14,014 nt of DNA from Planctomycetota bacterium (GCA_021785155.1 JAJYGE010000302.1:1-14014); one strand, 5' to 3'; shown: positions 1 to 7,607, counted from the stretch's first letter. The notes: a model not told the origin generated them from the letters alone. A program made the numbers and translations.

Positions 1-282
1 GCAATTTATCAGACTTTGGTGAAAATCAGTGTCGGCGGGCACCAGTTGATAGTGCATCCACAAACCTTCTTTACGGGCCCGCACCAGCCCCGACCTCCGT
101 AGATACGCCAGGTGCCGGGAGATTTTGGGTTGCGAGATTTGCAGTACACGAACCAGATCACAGACGCACAATTCACCATCCAGAAGCAGATGCAGAATGC
201 GCAACCGCGTACGATCGGAAAACGCCCGGAACATCCGATCCGCCGAACCATTCGCAACAGATTGTTTAACAATCCTTGTCAT
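1..282 (-). CDS. arsR: ArsR/SmtB-family arsenic-type repressor, 3' end cut by window edge
   Basis: This gene reads from 282 down through base 1 without a stop, so 94 residues are visible and the C-terminus lies outside the window. It is a winged-helix metalloregulator that should repress its own operon and release DNA on binding As(III) or Sb(III). Residues 37-43 read ELCVCDL, the CxC sensing motif of E. coli ArsR (Cys32/Cys34 there, Cys39/Cys41 here). The third E. coli cysteine (Cys37) is Val44. The recognition helix follows (QISQPKISRHLAYL, 48-61), then a wing (SGLVRARKEGLWMHYQL). The start is uncertain: ATG at 282 lies about 3 nt from the predicted transcription start and has no Shine-Dalgarno, while Met17 (234) would give a leader of about 50 nt. 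Arsenic resistance genes may follow beyond base 1. The family call is secure; the effector is inferred from the motif. Confidence 0.92.
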   Translation of the reverse strand, partial: MTRIVKQSVANGSADRMFRAFSDRTRLRILHLLLDGELCVCDLVRVLQISQPKISRHLAYLRRSGLVRARKEGLWMHYQLVPADTDFHQSLINC

Positions 283-300
283 ATACGTCTTAGCATATAC
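280..300 (-). promoter_or_regulatory. Candidate ArsR operator: direct repeat over the -10 and start codon
   Basis: GTATATG occurs twice in the same direction on the minus strand (300-294 and 286-280), 14 bp apart. The first copy overlaps the -10 box and the second overlaps the arsR start codon. A repressor bound here would block RNA polymerase. ArsR sites are usually inverted repeats, so a direct repeat is unusual and the operator call is inference. Confidence 0.35.
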
Positions 301-320
301 ATGGCGCCGACGCATGTCAA
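292..320 (-). promoter_or_regulatory. arsR promoter, near-consensus sigma-70 type
   Basis: On the minus strand TTGACA (320-315) is followed after exactly 17 bp by TATGCT (297-292). The -35 is perfect and the -10 matches 4 of 6. It lies in the 52-bp gap between the glycosyltransferase stop and arsR and points at arsR. The predicted start of transcription is near 285, only about 3 nt before the ATG at 282. Confidence 0.7.
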
Positions 321-334
321 GTGCCGGATAGTCA

Positions 335-1132
335 TCAGGTACGGTCGGAGGATGCACGGGATTTTTCTGCAAGCTCATCCTGCGCGAAGAGGACGCTGTA
401 TTTGAGCATCACGCCAATGGTGGTTTTGTAACAGATTACCAGGCCGAAGCGACCCTGGAGAAATCCTCCACGCAACATATAATATTTGAAAAATGTCAAC
501 GCCGGTCTGAAAAAAAGGTCGGGAAATGTTGCGCGCCGGCCACGGGAACGCAAGCTATCCGCTAAAATTGCGGCATGTTCGGCCATGCGCGGGCCGTCGT
601 TGATATCCGTTGGAATATAAGGCGAAAGACGATTGTGCAACAATGGATGCTTAAGCCTGCCAATGGACGAGCCGGCTTTGGGGCGGCGAATTTCCGGGGC
701 ACTTGCGGCGTCCCATTCCAGACGATGCTTATGAACAAGCCGTCCCTGATAATCCGGGGACCAGCAACGAACCCACCGCCGGGCGATATAATTTTTCCGC
801 GGCATCTGAAACATGGCGATGAATGAGCATTGCGAATCATCCAATTTCTTTATCTCCACCGCCAGCTCCGGTGAACATTCTTCATCCGCATCCAGCGCCA
901 GAACCCATTCATGTCGGCATTGGTTGACCGCAAATTCCCGCTGTTGATTATACCCCAGCCATGTTTGCTGAATTACCCGTGGTTTGGCGGCATGTAATCC
1001 AGCTTTTTCAGGCGTACCGTCCGTCGATCCGGAATCCACCACCACAATGTCATCACACCAGGCTAAGGAATCCAGACAGGTAATAATCTTATCCGCCTCA
1101 TTCTTACAAATTATGCACGCCGATATCCGCAT
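335..1132 (-). CDS. Family 2 glycosyltransferase, LPS-core WaaE/KdtX-like
   Basis: The 265-residue product is a GT-A fold, family 2 glycosyltransferase that probably adds a hexose to the inner LPS core at the cytoplasmic face of the membrane. It opens with the family signature ISACIICKNEADKI, then VVVDSGSTDGT (30-40) for nucleotide-sugar binding. The metal-binding DxD is D81-A-D83 in LALDADEE. The C-terminal third (about 206-250) is aromatic and basic (FFRPALTFFKYYMLRGGF) and looks membrane-associated, as in WaaE/KdtX relatives. The reading frame stays open to an ATG at 1258, but the family begins at MRISACI and the extra 42 residues are not family-like, so I start at 1132. No Shine-Dalgarno is clear at either start. 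Heptose genes (hldE, gmhB) at the far end of the window fit an LPS role. Donor and acceptor sugars cannot be told from sequence. Confidence 0.85.
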   Translation of the reverse strand: MRISACIICKNEADKIITCLDSLAWCDDIVVVDSGSTDGTPEKAGLHAAKPRVIQQTWLGYNQQREFAVNQCRHEWVLALDADEECSPELAVEIKKLDDSQCSFIAMFQMPRKNYIARRWVRCWSPDYQGRLVHKHRLEWDAASAPEIRRPKAGSSIGRLKHPLLHNRLSPYIPTDINDGPRMAEHAAILADSLRSRGRRATFPDLFFRPALTFFKYYMLRGGFLQGRFGLVICYKTTIGVMLKYSVLFAQDELAEKSRASSDRT

Positions 1133-1218
1133 GGCTGACACGTTAGCCGAAAATGGCCGCAGGCGGAAGTGCCATCTTATTTTTGGCATCATTTCGCAAA
1201 GAAAACCAAGGCGCATGG

Positions 1219-1248
1219 TGGTCACACCCGGGCCGAACCTGCTATAAT
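1219..1248 (+). promoter_or_regulatory. lipA promoter, extended -10 type
   Basis: TGCTATAAT at 1240-1248 is a perfect extended -10 (TGnTATAAT). A partial -35 (TGGTCA, 4 of 6) lies 18 bp upstream at 1219-1224. It points at lipA across the divergent gap with the glycosyltransferase and predicts a transcript start near 1255, giving a leader of about 117 nt to the lipA ATG at 1372. Confidence 0.55.
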
Positions 1249-1371
1249 CGATAACCATTATTCCGGTGGACCGACTGCCGGAACCGAAACGTGTTTTTGT
1301 ATGGCTGGGATTTCAGGGTGACTCATTGCGTTTCATTACCGTTGGCGGTTGGCGATACCCGGCCGGATTAC

Positions 1372-2256
1372 ATGCAACCAGGGCGCAAACCTTCCTGGCT
1401 AAAAGTTAAATTACCGGCAGGCCCCGGATATACCAAAGTCCGGGCGATTATTGATGAACATCGGCTTCATACGGTCTGCGAGTCGGCCAAGTGCCCCAAT
1501 ATGGGCGAATGCTGGGGGCGCGGCACCGCGACGATCATGATTCTCGGAGATGTATGCACGCGCAGTTGCGGTTTTTGTCACATTAAAACGGGCCGGCCAC
1601 CGATCCTGGACCTCGACGAGCCACGCAGAGTCGCTGAGACGGCGGCAATAATGAAACTGCGGCATATTGTTATTACCTCGGTCAATCGTGACGAGTTGAA
1701 AGACGGAGGATCGGCCATCTGGGCTCAATGTATCACGGGCGTGCGTGAAGCCTCGCCGAGCACCACCATTGAAGTGCTGATTCCAGATTTCTGCGGCCAC
1801 TGGGAGGATCTGAACCGGGTCTTGAATGCCAAGCCCGACATTCTTAACCATAATGTTGAAACGGTCCCCAGCCAATACTATCGTGTGCGCCCGCAGGCCA
1901 AGTATACGCGCTCGCTGGAATTGCTGCGCCGAGCCAAAGAACGCGGATTTACCACCAAAACCGGTCTCATGCTGGGCATAGGGGAAACGGATGGGGAACT
2001 CTTGCAGACACTCCAGGATATCCGGGGTGCCAATGTCAACATTCTTACATTGGGCCAATATTTGCAGCCCACGCGGGAGCATCTGCCCATCGACCGGTGG
2101 GTAACGCCGGAACAGTTTGCCTATTGGAAATCGGTCGGATTGGACCTGGGCTTCTCCGTCGTGGAATCCGGCCCGCTGGTGCGATCAAGTTATCATGCCG
2201 ACGAACAGGCACATCGGAATGCAACGGTCCATGAAAAATCACCCGAATCAGCATGA
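1372..2256 (+). CDS. lipA: Lipoyl synthase (radical SAM)
   Basis: LipA inserts two sulfurs at C6 and C8 of protein-bound octanoate to form the lipoyl cofactor of pyruvate and 2-oxoglutarate dehydrogenases and the glycine cleavage H protein. From the ATG at 1372 it has 294 residues. Both iron-sulfur sites are complete: the auxiliary cluster motif CX4CX5C (Cys36, Cys41, Cys47) and the radical SAM motif CX3CX2C (Cys62, Cys66, Cys69, CTRSCGFC). The C-terminal RSSY (271-274), whose serine ligates the auxiliary cluster, is present, as are GQYLQPT and the [11 protein letters not shown] start typical of the family. The frame is open to a GTG at 1291, but the 27 extra residues are not conserved in LipA. 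No octanoyltransferase gene (lipB/lipM) is adjacent. The gene converges on the response-regulator gene with a 35-bp gap and no clear terminator. Confidence 0.97.
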   Translation: MQPGRKPSWLKVKLPAGPGYTKVRAIIDEHRLHTVCESAKCPNMGECWGRGTATIMILGDVCTRSCGFCHIKTGRPPILDLDEPRRVAETAAIMKLRHIVITSVNRDELKDGGSAIWAQCITGVREASPSTTIEVLIPDFCGHWEDLNRVLNAKPDILNHNVETVPSQYYRVRPQAKYTRSLELLRRAKERGFTTKTGLMLGIGETDGELLQTLQDIRGANVNILTLGQYLQPTREHLPIDRWVTPEQFAYWKSVGLDLGFSVVESGPLVRSSYHADEQAHRNATVHEKSPESA

Positions 2257-2291
2257 TGACGCATGCGATGGGAAGCGATTGGCGTTGGAGA

Positions 2292-3644
2292 TCAGCTTAA
2301 GCCATAGCGGGCGATTTTACGGTACAGAGTTCGCACGCTGATGCGCAGAGCGCTGGCGGCGGCAGTGCGGTCACCATTGTGAAGTTTCAGTGTGCGCTCT
2401 ATGGCTTCCCGCTCGGCCATGTCCAGATCCAATCCCGCAGCCTGACTGTGCGCGCCGGGATTACGGATGTACTCCGGCAAGTCCACCTCTGTAAGGGCAG
2501 ACTTCTGTTGGAGCACGAGCATGCTTTCCAGCGCGTTACGCAATTCACGCACATTTCCGGGCCAATGATAGCGCTGCATCGCGGCGATCATTCCCGGGTC
2601 AATCATCGGTTCAGGCAGATGATGTTCACGGGCCAGACGCCCCACCAGCGATGCCGTGAGCAGTGCAATGTCTTCCGGTCGCTTTCTCAGCGGCGGCAAT
2701 TCAATACGCACCACATTGAGACGATAAAATAAATCCGGGCGAAACCGTTTTTCTTCCACCGCCCGGGCCAGATTCGTATTCGTGGCGGCCAACACGCGAA
2801 CATTAACGGATTTTTCCCGCGTTGATCCGACCGGCGTGACCATGCCGGCCTCCAATGCGCGCAAGAGCTTGGTTTGAACTGATAATTCAAGTTCACCCAC
2901 TTCATCGATAAACAATGTGCCGCCATTGGCCGCCTCAAAGTATCCGAAAGTTCTGGCATCGGCTCCGGTAAACGCGCCGCGCTCATGACCAAAGAGTTCA
3001 CTTTCAACAAGATTGGCGGGCACGGCGGCACAGTTAAACGCAATAAAGGCCTTGTCGTTTCTGGGGCTCAGTTGATGCAAAGCCCGCACGACCAACTCTT
3101 TTCCGGTGCCGCTTTCACCTTCCACCAGCACGGTGCTTTTGAACGGCGCGACGCGGCGGATGGTCTGCGCAACTTCCAGCATGGCGGAGGACCGCCCGAT
3201 AAGACTTTCAATTTGCGTATTGTCCGCGCTGTTGGCGGCCAATGTGTTCAGGTCGCCGGCCAGCCGATGCTGTTCCATGGCGCGCTCCACGACTTCAAGC
3301 AAGTCCGGCGGCGTGAATGGTTTGGTGAGGTAATCAAAAGCCCCCAGTTTCATTGCCCGCACCGCACTGGGAACAGTGGCGTTGCCGGTGATGATAACGG
3401 TTTGCAGCGCGGCCACCGATCGACGCGCTTCATCCAGCAATGCCAGACCATCCATCTGAGGCATCCATAGATCGGAAATCAGCAGGTCAACTTCCGCACT
3501 TAACATGCGCAAGGCATCACGACCGGATCGGGCGGGAAGCACGTCATAGCCGGCCTGCCGGAGCACCATCGTTAAGGCATCCAAAACGCTCTGATCGTCT
3601 TCCGCGAGTAAAATTTTCCCGCGGCGCAGCGAGGCTGATTCCAT
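2292..3644 (-). CDS. NtrC-family sigma-54-dependent response regulator
   Basis: This 450-residue activator has three domains. A receiver (about 9-125) carries the acidic pair D16-D17, phosphoacceptor D58, T86 and K108. An AAA+ domain (about 147-385) has Walker A GESGTGKE (176-183), the sigma-54 contact loop GAFTGA (223-228) and Walker B GGTLFIDEV (241-249). A Fis-type helix-turn-helix closes the protein (about 423-448, RTAAASALRISVRTLYRKI). All key residues are intact, so it should hydrolyse ATP to open sigma-54 promoters when phosphorylated. The start is well set: AAAGGAG lies 7 nt before the ATG. It follows the histidine kinase gene by 13 bp, so the two form an operon and a cognate pair. 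The layout resembles ZraR/HydG, but the signal and targets are unknown. No convincing -24/-12 promoter was found in the window, so targets are probably elsewhere. Confidence 0.96.
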   Translation of the reverse strand: MESASLRRGKILLAEDDQSVLDALTMVLRQAGYDVLPARSGRDALRMLSAEVDLLISDLWMPQMDGLALLDEARRSVAALQTVIITGNATVPSAVRAMKLGAFDYLTKPFTPPDLLEVVERAMEQHRLAGDLNTLAANSADNTQIESLIGRSSAMLEVAQTIRRVAPFKSTVLVEGESGTGKELVVRALHQLSPRNDKAFIAFNCAAVPANLVESELFGHERGAFTGADARTFGYFEAANGGTLFIDEVGELELSVQTKLLRALEAGMVTPVGSTREKSVNVRVLAATNTNLARAVEEKRFRPDLFYRLNVVRIELPPLRKRPEDIALLTASLVGRLAREHHLPEPMIDPGMIAAMQRYHWPGNVRELRNALESMLVLQQKSALTEVDLPEYIRNPGAHSQAAGLDLDMAEREAIERTLKLHNGDRTAAASALRISVRTLYRKIARYGLS

Positions 3645-3657
3645 ACGTGAAGCTCCT

Positions 3658-5139
3658 TTATTGGTGTCCTACCGGCCTGGTCGTCTGGTCTTTTACCGCG
3701 GGAGAGGCTCCCGGATTTTTGTCTTTTTCAGGCACGGTAACGGCGGACAGCGCCGATGACAAACTGGTGCGAGGAAGCACAATTCTAAAAGTTGTTCCAC
3801 GTTTGACTTCGCTTTCAAAAAACACCCCCCCGCCGGCACCGGTTACCACGCGCCGCACCAGGGCCAGACCTAATCCGCTGCCATGTGGTTTGGTGGTGAA
3901 GAAAGGGTCAAACATGCGTTCCTGAACTTCCGGAGGTATGCCATTGCCGTTATCACGCACCAGCAAGACGGCACTTTCAGGTTCAGCCATTGTGGAAATT
4001 ACCAGCGTGCCGGAACGATGCATAGCTTCCTGAGCATTGGTACAGAGATTCAGCAGCACCTGGCGTAATTCATCGGAACTGATGGGCACATGAGGATTGG
4101 CGGAATCCAAATGTGTAATAACGCGAATATCCTGACTTGCCAGCGCCGGTCGCAGAAAGTCCAGCGCTTCGGTGACCACCGTATTGAGAGAGGCATCGCG
4201 CGCCGGGCCGACAATTTGTGTGCGGCTGAGGAAATCATCCAGCATCAGATCCAGTCGGCGGACTTCACGTTCACAGGAATGCAGAAGTTCAGCGTGGCGT
4301 GAAGGATCATTATTGGGAGAATCCAGAAGTCCCCGCATAAAGTGAAGATTAAATCGCAGCGCGGTAAGCGGTGATCGTACTTCGTGCGCCAAAACAGACG
4401 CCAGCATTCCGCGCTCGCTTAGCAGGCTGGTGCGGGCCAGGAGCGTGCGGGCATATTGCGAGCGGCTTTTATCAAATCCGCGTTTGATGAAGAATACCAG
4501 CATCGCCATGAACACTCCGCCCAGAAGATCGATGGCCACCAGTATCAGCAGCGGTCGGCGTTCATCGTGGAAAAATTGGGAAGTGAACAATGCGACAGGA
4601 TAACCAATGCTTAAATAAGCCGTTACCCGTGGCCAGATTAAAGGCAGCGTGGTATCAACATAACGCAGGGTACCATTACTCCATGGCAATCGGCGGATGA
4701 CGCGGATGGCCATGGAGTTACCATTGGGTGAGGGCCAATGCGTGGGATCCAGTGTGTGATCCATAAATCGGGAATCGAGAATAAAGGTGTGATGTTTCTT
4801 TCGCGCCAGAAAAACGACGGTTCCATCACTTTTCCATATCAGGATATATGAAACGCTGTGATAGGATTTCTGATGCTCCAGAATTAATGGCAGTGTTTGC
4901 GCAGCCCAGAGGGCATAACCGTTGAATTTGTTGTGCGACGGCGCGATGCGTGCCAGCAGCGATTCCCCTATCAGGCTCGAACGCAGGGCCGCATTCTTGC
5001 GCTGTCCACTGACCCAAGTCGTGTAAAGTAACCAATACCCACCGCCAAGACACAGCAGCATGGAGCCAAGCGTTAATACGGTACCCATGATCCAGAACCG
5101 GCGTCGCAACAGGAAAGAATCAACCATAGCTATAAGCAT
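3658..5139 (-). CDS. Membrane sensor histidine kinase, partner of the NtrC-type regulator
   Basis: The 493-residue kinase has a first membrane helix at about 18-40, an extracytoplasmic sensor of about 160 residues (41-195) and a second helix at about 197-218. After a short linker comes the dimerisation domain with phosphoacceptor His252 (LAHEVRSPLTAL), then the ATPase domain: N box with N364 and N368, G1 DNGNGI (396-401), F box FDPFFTTK (410-417) and G2 GSGLGL (420-425). All catalytic boxes are intact. The sensor contains a Cache/PAS-like stretch (SYILIWKSDGTVVFLA, 97-112), which hints at small-molecule sensing, but the ligand is unknown. There is no HAMP or cytoplasmic PAS domain. The last 35 residues are a Pro/Lys-rich tail. 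ATG at 5139 and ATG at 5127 (Met5) are both possible and neither has a good ribosome site. It is first in the operon with the regulator. Confidence 0.95.
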   Translation of the reverse strand: MLIAMVDSFLLRRRFWIMGTVLTLGSMLLCLGGGYWLLYTTWVSGQRKNAALRSSLIGESLLARIAPSHNKFNGYALWAAQTLPLILEHQKSYHSVSYILIWKSDGTVVFLARKKHHTFILDSRFMDHTLDPTHWPSPNGNSMAIRVIRRLPWSNGTLRYVDTTLPLIWPRVTAYLSIGYPVALFTSQFFHDERRPLLILVAIDLLGGVFMAMLVFFIKRGFDKSRSQYARTLLARTSLLSERGMLASVLAHEVRSPLTALRFNLHFMRGLLDSPNNDPSRHAELLHSCEREVRRLDLMLDDFLSRTQIVGPARDASLNTVVTEALDFLRPALASQDIRVITHLDSANPHVPISSDELRQVLLNLCTNAQEAMHRSGTLVISTMAEPESAVLLVRDNGNGIPPEVQERMFDPFFTTKPHGSGLGLALVRRVVTGAGGGVFFESEVKRGTTFRIVLPRTSLSSALSAVTVPEKDKNPGASPAVKDQTTRPVGHQ

Positions 5140-5264
5140 ACGTCAATTGTCTGCCTATAGGAAAGTGAAGTAGCCCCTGCATGGAAAAGATTCAGACAAA
5201 TTGTCCGGCATAACGTCCTATAATAAATTAGCATAAACATTTAATAATACGAATAAATATTGCG

Positions 5265-5286
5265 TTAGCATCGTATGCGATAGTAA
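5265..5286. promoter_or_regulatory. Imperfect 22-bp dyad, candidate operator
   Basis: The sequence follows TTAnnATCGnA-TnCGATnnTAA: 8 of 11 positions in one half are mirrored in the other. It lies 126 bp before the kinase start and about 70 bp before the accD -35. A weak minus-strand promoter (TTGTTT 5308-5303, 17 bp, TACTAT 5285-5280) would place its -10 inside the dyad. Which protein binds it, if any, is unknown; the neighbouring NtrC-type regulator is one guess. Confidence 0.35.
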
Positions 5287-5355
5287 ATCGTACATAAATA
5301 TGAAACAATCGCGGAACGCACATCAGGTTGCTCAACTTAAAATATAAAAAAAGTA

Positions 5356-5384
5356 TTGCCTTGGCGCTAGCGCAGTCTTATCAT
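5356..5384 (+). promoter_or_regulatory. accD promoter, sigma-70 type
   Basis: TTGCCT (5356-5361, 4 of 6) and TATCAT (5379-5384, 5 of 6) are separated by exactly 17 bp at the end of an AT-rich tract that could act as an UP element. Transcription would begin near 5391, giving a leader of about 113 nt before the accD ATG. Confidence 0.5.
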
Positions 5385-5503
5385 AGCCCTCAACGAAACG
5401 CCCTTGGCGAAGAGGCGCGAGTTATCGGGCATCGTCGGCAGTAGGATGCGCCAGGACGCACAATGCTCGAGATGAAACACGGACGGCACAAAGGAAAATA
5501 AAC

Positions 5504-6376
5504 ATGATACAACAGATGACCCTTGGGAAGCAGACGCCCCGCCCTCTGGCAACACCATCAAACTTTATTCAGTCTCGCAGGCATGTTAATGTGCCCGAAG
5601 GATTGTGGCTGGGTTGCCCCGGATGTAATGAAATGGTGTATCGCAAAGAAATGGAAGAGAATTTCCATACTTGCCCCCGATGCGACCATCATTTTCGTGT
5701 TTCGGCCCGTCAGCGCGTGACAATGCTGGCCGATATCGGCACATTTGAGGAAATGGATGCTCAGTTATCCCCCACGGATCAACTTGGCTTTTCCGCCAAA
5801 AAAGCCTACCGCCAGCAGATTGCCGAGGCACAGAAAGCAACCGGATCCCAAGATGGCGTATTAACTGGTCGTGCGTTTATTAAAGGCCGGGCGGTTATTC
5901 TTGCAGCCATGGACTTTACATTTCTGGCCGGATCCATGGGGGCGGTGGTAGGCGAAAAAATCACCCGCGCCATTGAACGGGCCACATCAGAACATCTACC
6001 GATAGTAATTATATCATGCTCCGGAGGAGCACGTATGCAGGAGAGCACCATCAGCCTGATGCAGATGGCCAAAACCTCCGCCGCTCTGGCACGGCATCAT
6101 CGGCATAGCGGACTGTTTGTCAGTGTTATGGCGGACCCCACAACCGGTGGCGTGACCGCCAGCTTTGCAATGCTCGGCGATCTTATTTTTGCGGAGCCTA
6201 AAGCCATGATCGGGTTTGCCGGACCGCGCACCATCGCCAATACCATTCGCATGGAATTGCCGGAAGGCTTTCAGAAAGCCGAGTTTCTATTGAACAAGGG
6301 ATTCATTGACCGTATCGTACCCCGCCGCGAATTGCGTTCCGCGGTGGCCCGCAGCATTGACTTTTTTGGCCGCTGA
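5504..6376 (+). CDS. accD: Acetyl-CoA carboxylase carboxyltransferase subunit beta
   Basis: AccD is the beta half of the carboxyltransferase that moves CO2 from carboxybiotin to acetyl-CoA, giving malonyl-CoA for fatty acid synthesis. It works as an alpha2-beta2 complex with AccA in the cytoplasm. The 290-residue length is usual. A four-cysteine zinc ribbon sits at Cys38, Cys41, Cys57 and Cys60 (CPGC and CPRC), the bacterial AccD hallmark. The crotonase-like core follows, with SCSGGARMQES, DPTTGGVTASFAMLGD, MIGFAGPR and the ending LPEGFQKAEFLLNKGFID. The start is supported by AAGGA 8 nt before the ATG. No accA, folC or trpA homolog is next to it, so it appears to be a stand-alone unit behind its own promoter. 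Only small changes from consensus are seen (SCSGG rather than SASGG). Confidence 0.97.
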   Translation: MIQQMTLGKQTPRPLATPSNFIQSRRHVNVPEGLWLGCPGCNEMVYRKEMEENFHTCPRCDHHFRVSARQRVTMLADIGTFEEMDAQLSPTDQLGFSAKKAYRQQIAEAQKATGSQDGVLTGRAFIKGRAVILAAMDFTFLAGSMGAVVGEKITRAIERATSEHLPIVIISCSGGARMQESTISLMQMAKTSAALARHHRHSGLFVSVMADPTTGGVTASFAMLGDLIFAEPKAMIGFAGPRTIANTIRMELPEGFQKAEFLLNKGFIDRIVPRRELRSAVARSIDFFGR

Positions 6377-6683
6377 TTGTTTCAATAAAACCCATGATGG
6401 GCTACTATTTGCATGAAGACCATAACACCTTGATTCCAATAGAAAACAGGATCATTCGATGTCAAATTTGGTGTATATCGACAGCACCACCAGGGGTATT
6501 CCAGCCGTTCTGACACCAAAATATTCCAACGCTTTTTATACAATTATCCACTTTTTCCTTGACAGACTGCCGCCGACCATTAAACTTCTGGAATATCGGC
6601 GGGAGAAAGTCAGGGTGAGGTCTTTGCTTTGGCATGAGATGGACGTAGTCTGATATGGATTTCTTTACTCACAGGAGGCGCTC
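6377..6683. other. Intergenic gap with promoter for the coiled-coil gene
   Basis: This 307-bp gap has no gene I can defend. It holds a short inverted repeat just after accD (CCCAT/ATGGG, 6391-6401, loop of one base, no T run), a good promoter at 6559-6586 and a 7-bp inverted repeat CCGCCGA/TCGGCGG (6570-6576, 6596-6602) that overlaps that promoter and its start region. A 64-codon frame at 6459-6653 crosses the promoter and is not called. Confidence 0.5.
6559..6586 (+). promoter_or_regulatory. Promoter of the coiled-coil/mre block
   Basis: A perfect TTGACA (6559-6564) is followed after 16 bp by TAAACT (6581-6586, 4 of 6). Transcription would begin near 6593, about 90 nt before the coiled-coil gene. 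The arms CCGCCGA and TCGGCGG flank the -10, so the region could also form a hairpin or operator. Confidence 0.5.
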
Positions 6684-7556
6684 TTGAATACTCTTACAAA
6701 AACATTTGTCTTGTTGCAACTGGTGGTGGCACTGATTCTTTCCGTGCTCGTGATTCTGTTCGCCGACAAGCAGCAGAACTATCGCGCCGAAGTGGCGGTA
6801 TCGCAAAAAGCGCAGATTGCGGCGCAGGCGATGACCAGCCAGCTTCAGCAGGCGAACAGCAACCTGCAGACACAATTAACCGCCGATCTTGAAACGTCCG
6901 CCGAAAAGGCCGGACGACTGAACAATACAATTCTTGATCAGCAATCCAAACTGGCGGACGATCAGACCACCATCGCGCAGTTGCGTGTGGCCAAGAATGA
7001 ATTGCAGACAAGCATTACCGATCTCACCAGCACGGTTAAATCACTCAATGCGCAAGTGGCCGGGCAAAACACCGTATTGAACAATTTGCGCCCCGAGTTG
7101 CTCACTTATGTCAATCAAAATGCGGAACTGGGCCGACGGATTACCGAATTGACCAACGAGCGCAATATTGCCCGGCAGACCATACAGGTCTTGCAGGAGA
7201 GCGTGGCGTCGCTGCATCGGCAGATGGCCAAGATGCAGGTTGCGGCCAGAAGCGCCGTCGGAAAATCCAACCCGCTCTCATCGGTCGTGGCCGGCATCCC
7301 CACGAGCGTGCAGGTCAATGGCACGGTCATGAAGGTTGCCACCTATAATGGACATACATACATCAGCGCGTCGCTGGGCAAACGAGATGGCGTGGTCAAA
7401 GGAACTCGCCTTACAATTTACGCCAATGGACGATATATCGGCGATGTGGTCGTGCAGAAGTCCGATGCAACAGAATCTGTTGGTGTCGTTTCATTGCAGG
7501 CGCCGGGGACCACGATTGCCCCCAACGAAATGGTCATGAGCGGGCCGGGCGTTTAA
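6684..7556 (+). CDS. Membrane-anchored coiled-coil protein with C-terminal beta-rich domain
   Basis: I do not recognise a named family. The 290-residue product starts with one hydrophobic helix (about 8-27, LLQLVVALILSVLVILF) that acts as an uncleaved anchor. A long Gln/Asn/Ala-rich coiled coil covers about 32-188, with heptad-like leucines broken once by Pro137. A compact, beta-rich, SH3/OB-like domain (about 208-288) has glycines at turns: VNGTVMKV, YISASLGKRDGVVKG and RYIGDVVVQK. MreC has the same general plan (anchor, coiled coil, beta domains), and mreB and mreC lie 0.5 and 1.7 kb downstream on the same strand, so a scaffold role in the envelope is plausible but unproven. The start codon is TTG: an almost perfect AGGAGG sits 5 nt upstream and the anchor follows at once. 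Automated pipelines may label it SMC-like because of the coiled coil; it has no ATPase motifs. Confidence 0.85.
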   Translation: MNTLTKTFVLLQLVVALILSVLVILFADKQQNYRAEVAVSQKAQIAAQAMTSQLQQANSNLQTQLTADLETSAEKAGRLNNTILDQQSKLADDQTTIAQLRVAKNELQTSITDLTSTVKSLNAQVAGQNTVLNNLRPELLTYVNQNAELGRRITELTNERNIARQTIQVLQESVASLHRQMAKMQVAARSAVGKSNPLSSVVAGIPTSVQVNGTVMKVATYNGHTYISASLGKRDGVVKGTRLTIYANGRYIGDVVVQKSDATESVGVVSLQAPGTTIAPNEMVMSGPGV

Positions 7557-7576
7557 GCATCCAGGTTCAGGGCCGC

Positions 7577-7607
7577 AATTTCAGCAACTGATCAGTTACA
7601 TGAAATT
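7577..7607. repeat. Nested 31-bp inverted repeat after the coiled-coil gene
   Basis: The outer arms AATTTCA (7577-7583) and TGAAATT (7601-7607) are exact complements. They enclose a perfect 12-bp palindrome AACTGATCAGTT (7586-7597), separated by 2 nt on one side and 3 nt on the other. As RNA it would be a two-part hairpin with a small internal loop. It lacks the GC-rich stem and T run of an intrinsic terminator. It begins 21 bp after the coiled-coil stop and could be an operator, a processing site or a transcript stabiliser. Confidence 0.6.

Larger units (their letters stand above)
5140..5503. other. AT-rich divergent control region between histidine kinase and accD
   Basis: This 364-bp stretch has no credible gene. 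Its middle part (about 5205-5350) is much richer in A+T than the coding sequence around it. It holds the accD promoter near its right end, an imperfect 22-bp dyad at 5265-5286, two copies of TTAGCAT (5228-5234 and 5265-5271) 37 bp apart, and possible weak minus-strand promoters for the kinase operon. The last 110 bp would be the accD leader; its only inverted repeat, GCATC/GATGC (5429-5433, 5445-5449), is too short to call a riboswitch. Confidence 0.6.

Noticed and set aside
1133..1258. In-frame 42-residue N-terminal extension of the glycosyltransferase
   Set aside because: Family proteins begin at the MRISACI-type start, and the extension would run over the lipA promoter.
1291..1371. GTG-started 27-residue extension of LipA
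   Set aside because: The residues are not LipA-like, and the family start RKPxWLKxKLP follows the ATG at 1372. It cannot be fully excluded.
1411..2082. 223-codon minus-strand frame opposite lipA
   Set aside because: It is fully antisense to a conserved gene with all catalytic motifs and shows no family of its own, so it is a shadow frame.
6570..6602. CCGCCGA/TCGGCGG inverted repeat as an accD terminator
   Set aside because: The loop is 19 nt, no T run follows, and it lies almost 200 bp after accD, on top of a promoter.
6459..6653. 64-codon plus-strand frame with an AGGA before its ATG
   Set aside because: It spans the good TTGACA-type promoter of the next gene, has no membrane segment or recognisable motif, and its residue make-up looks random. 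It is kept as a very weak possibility only.
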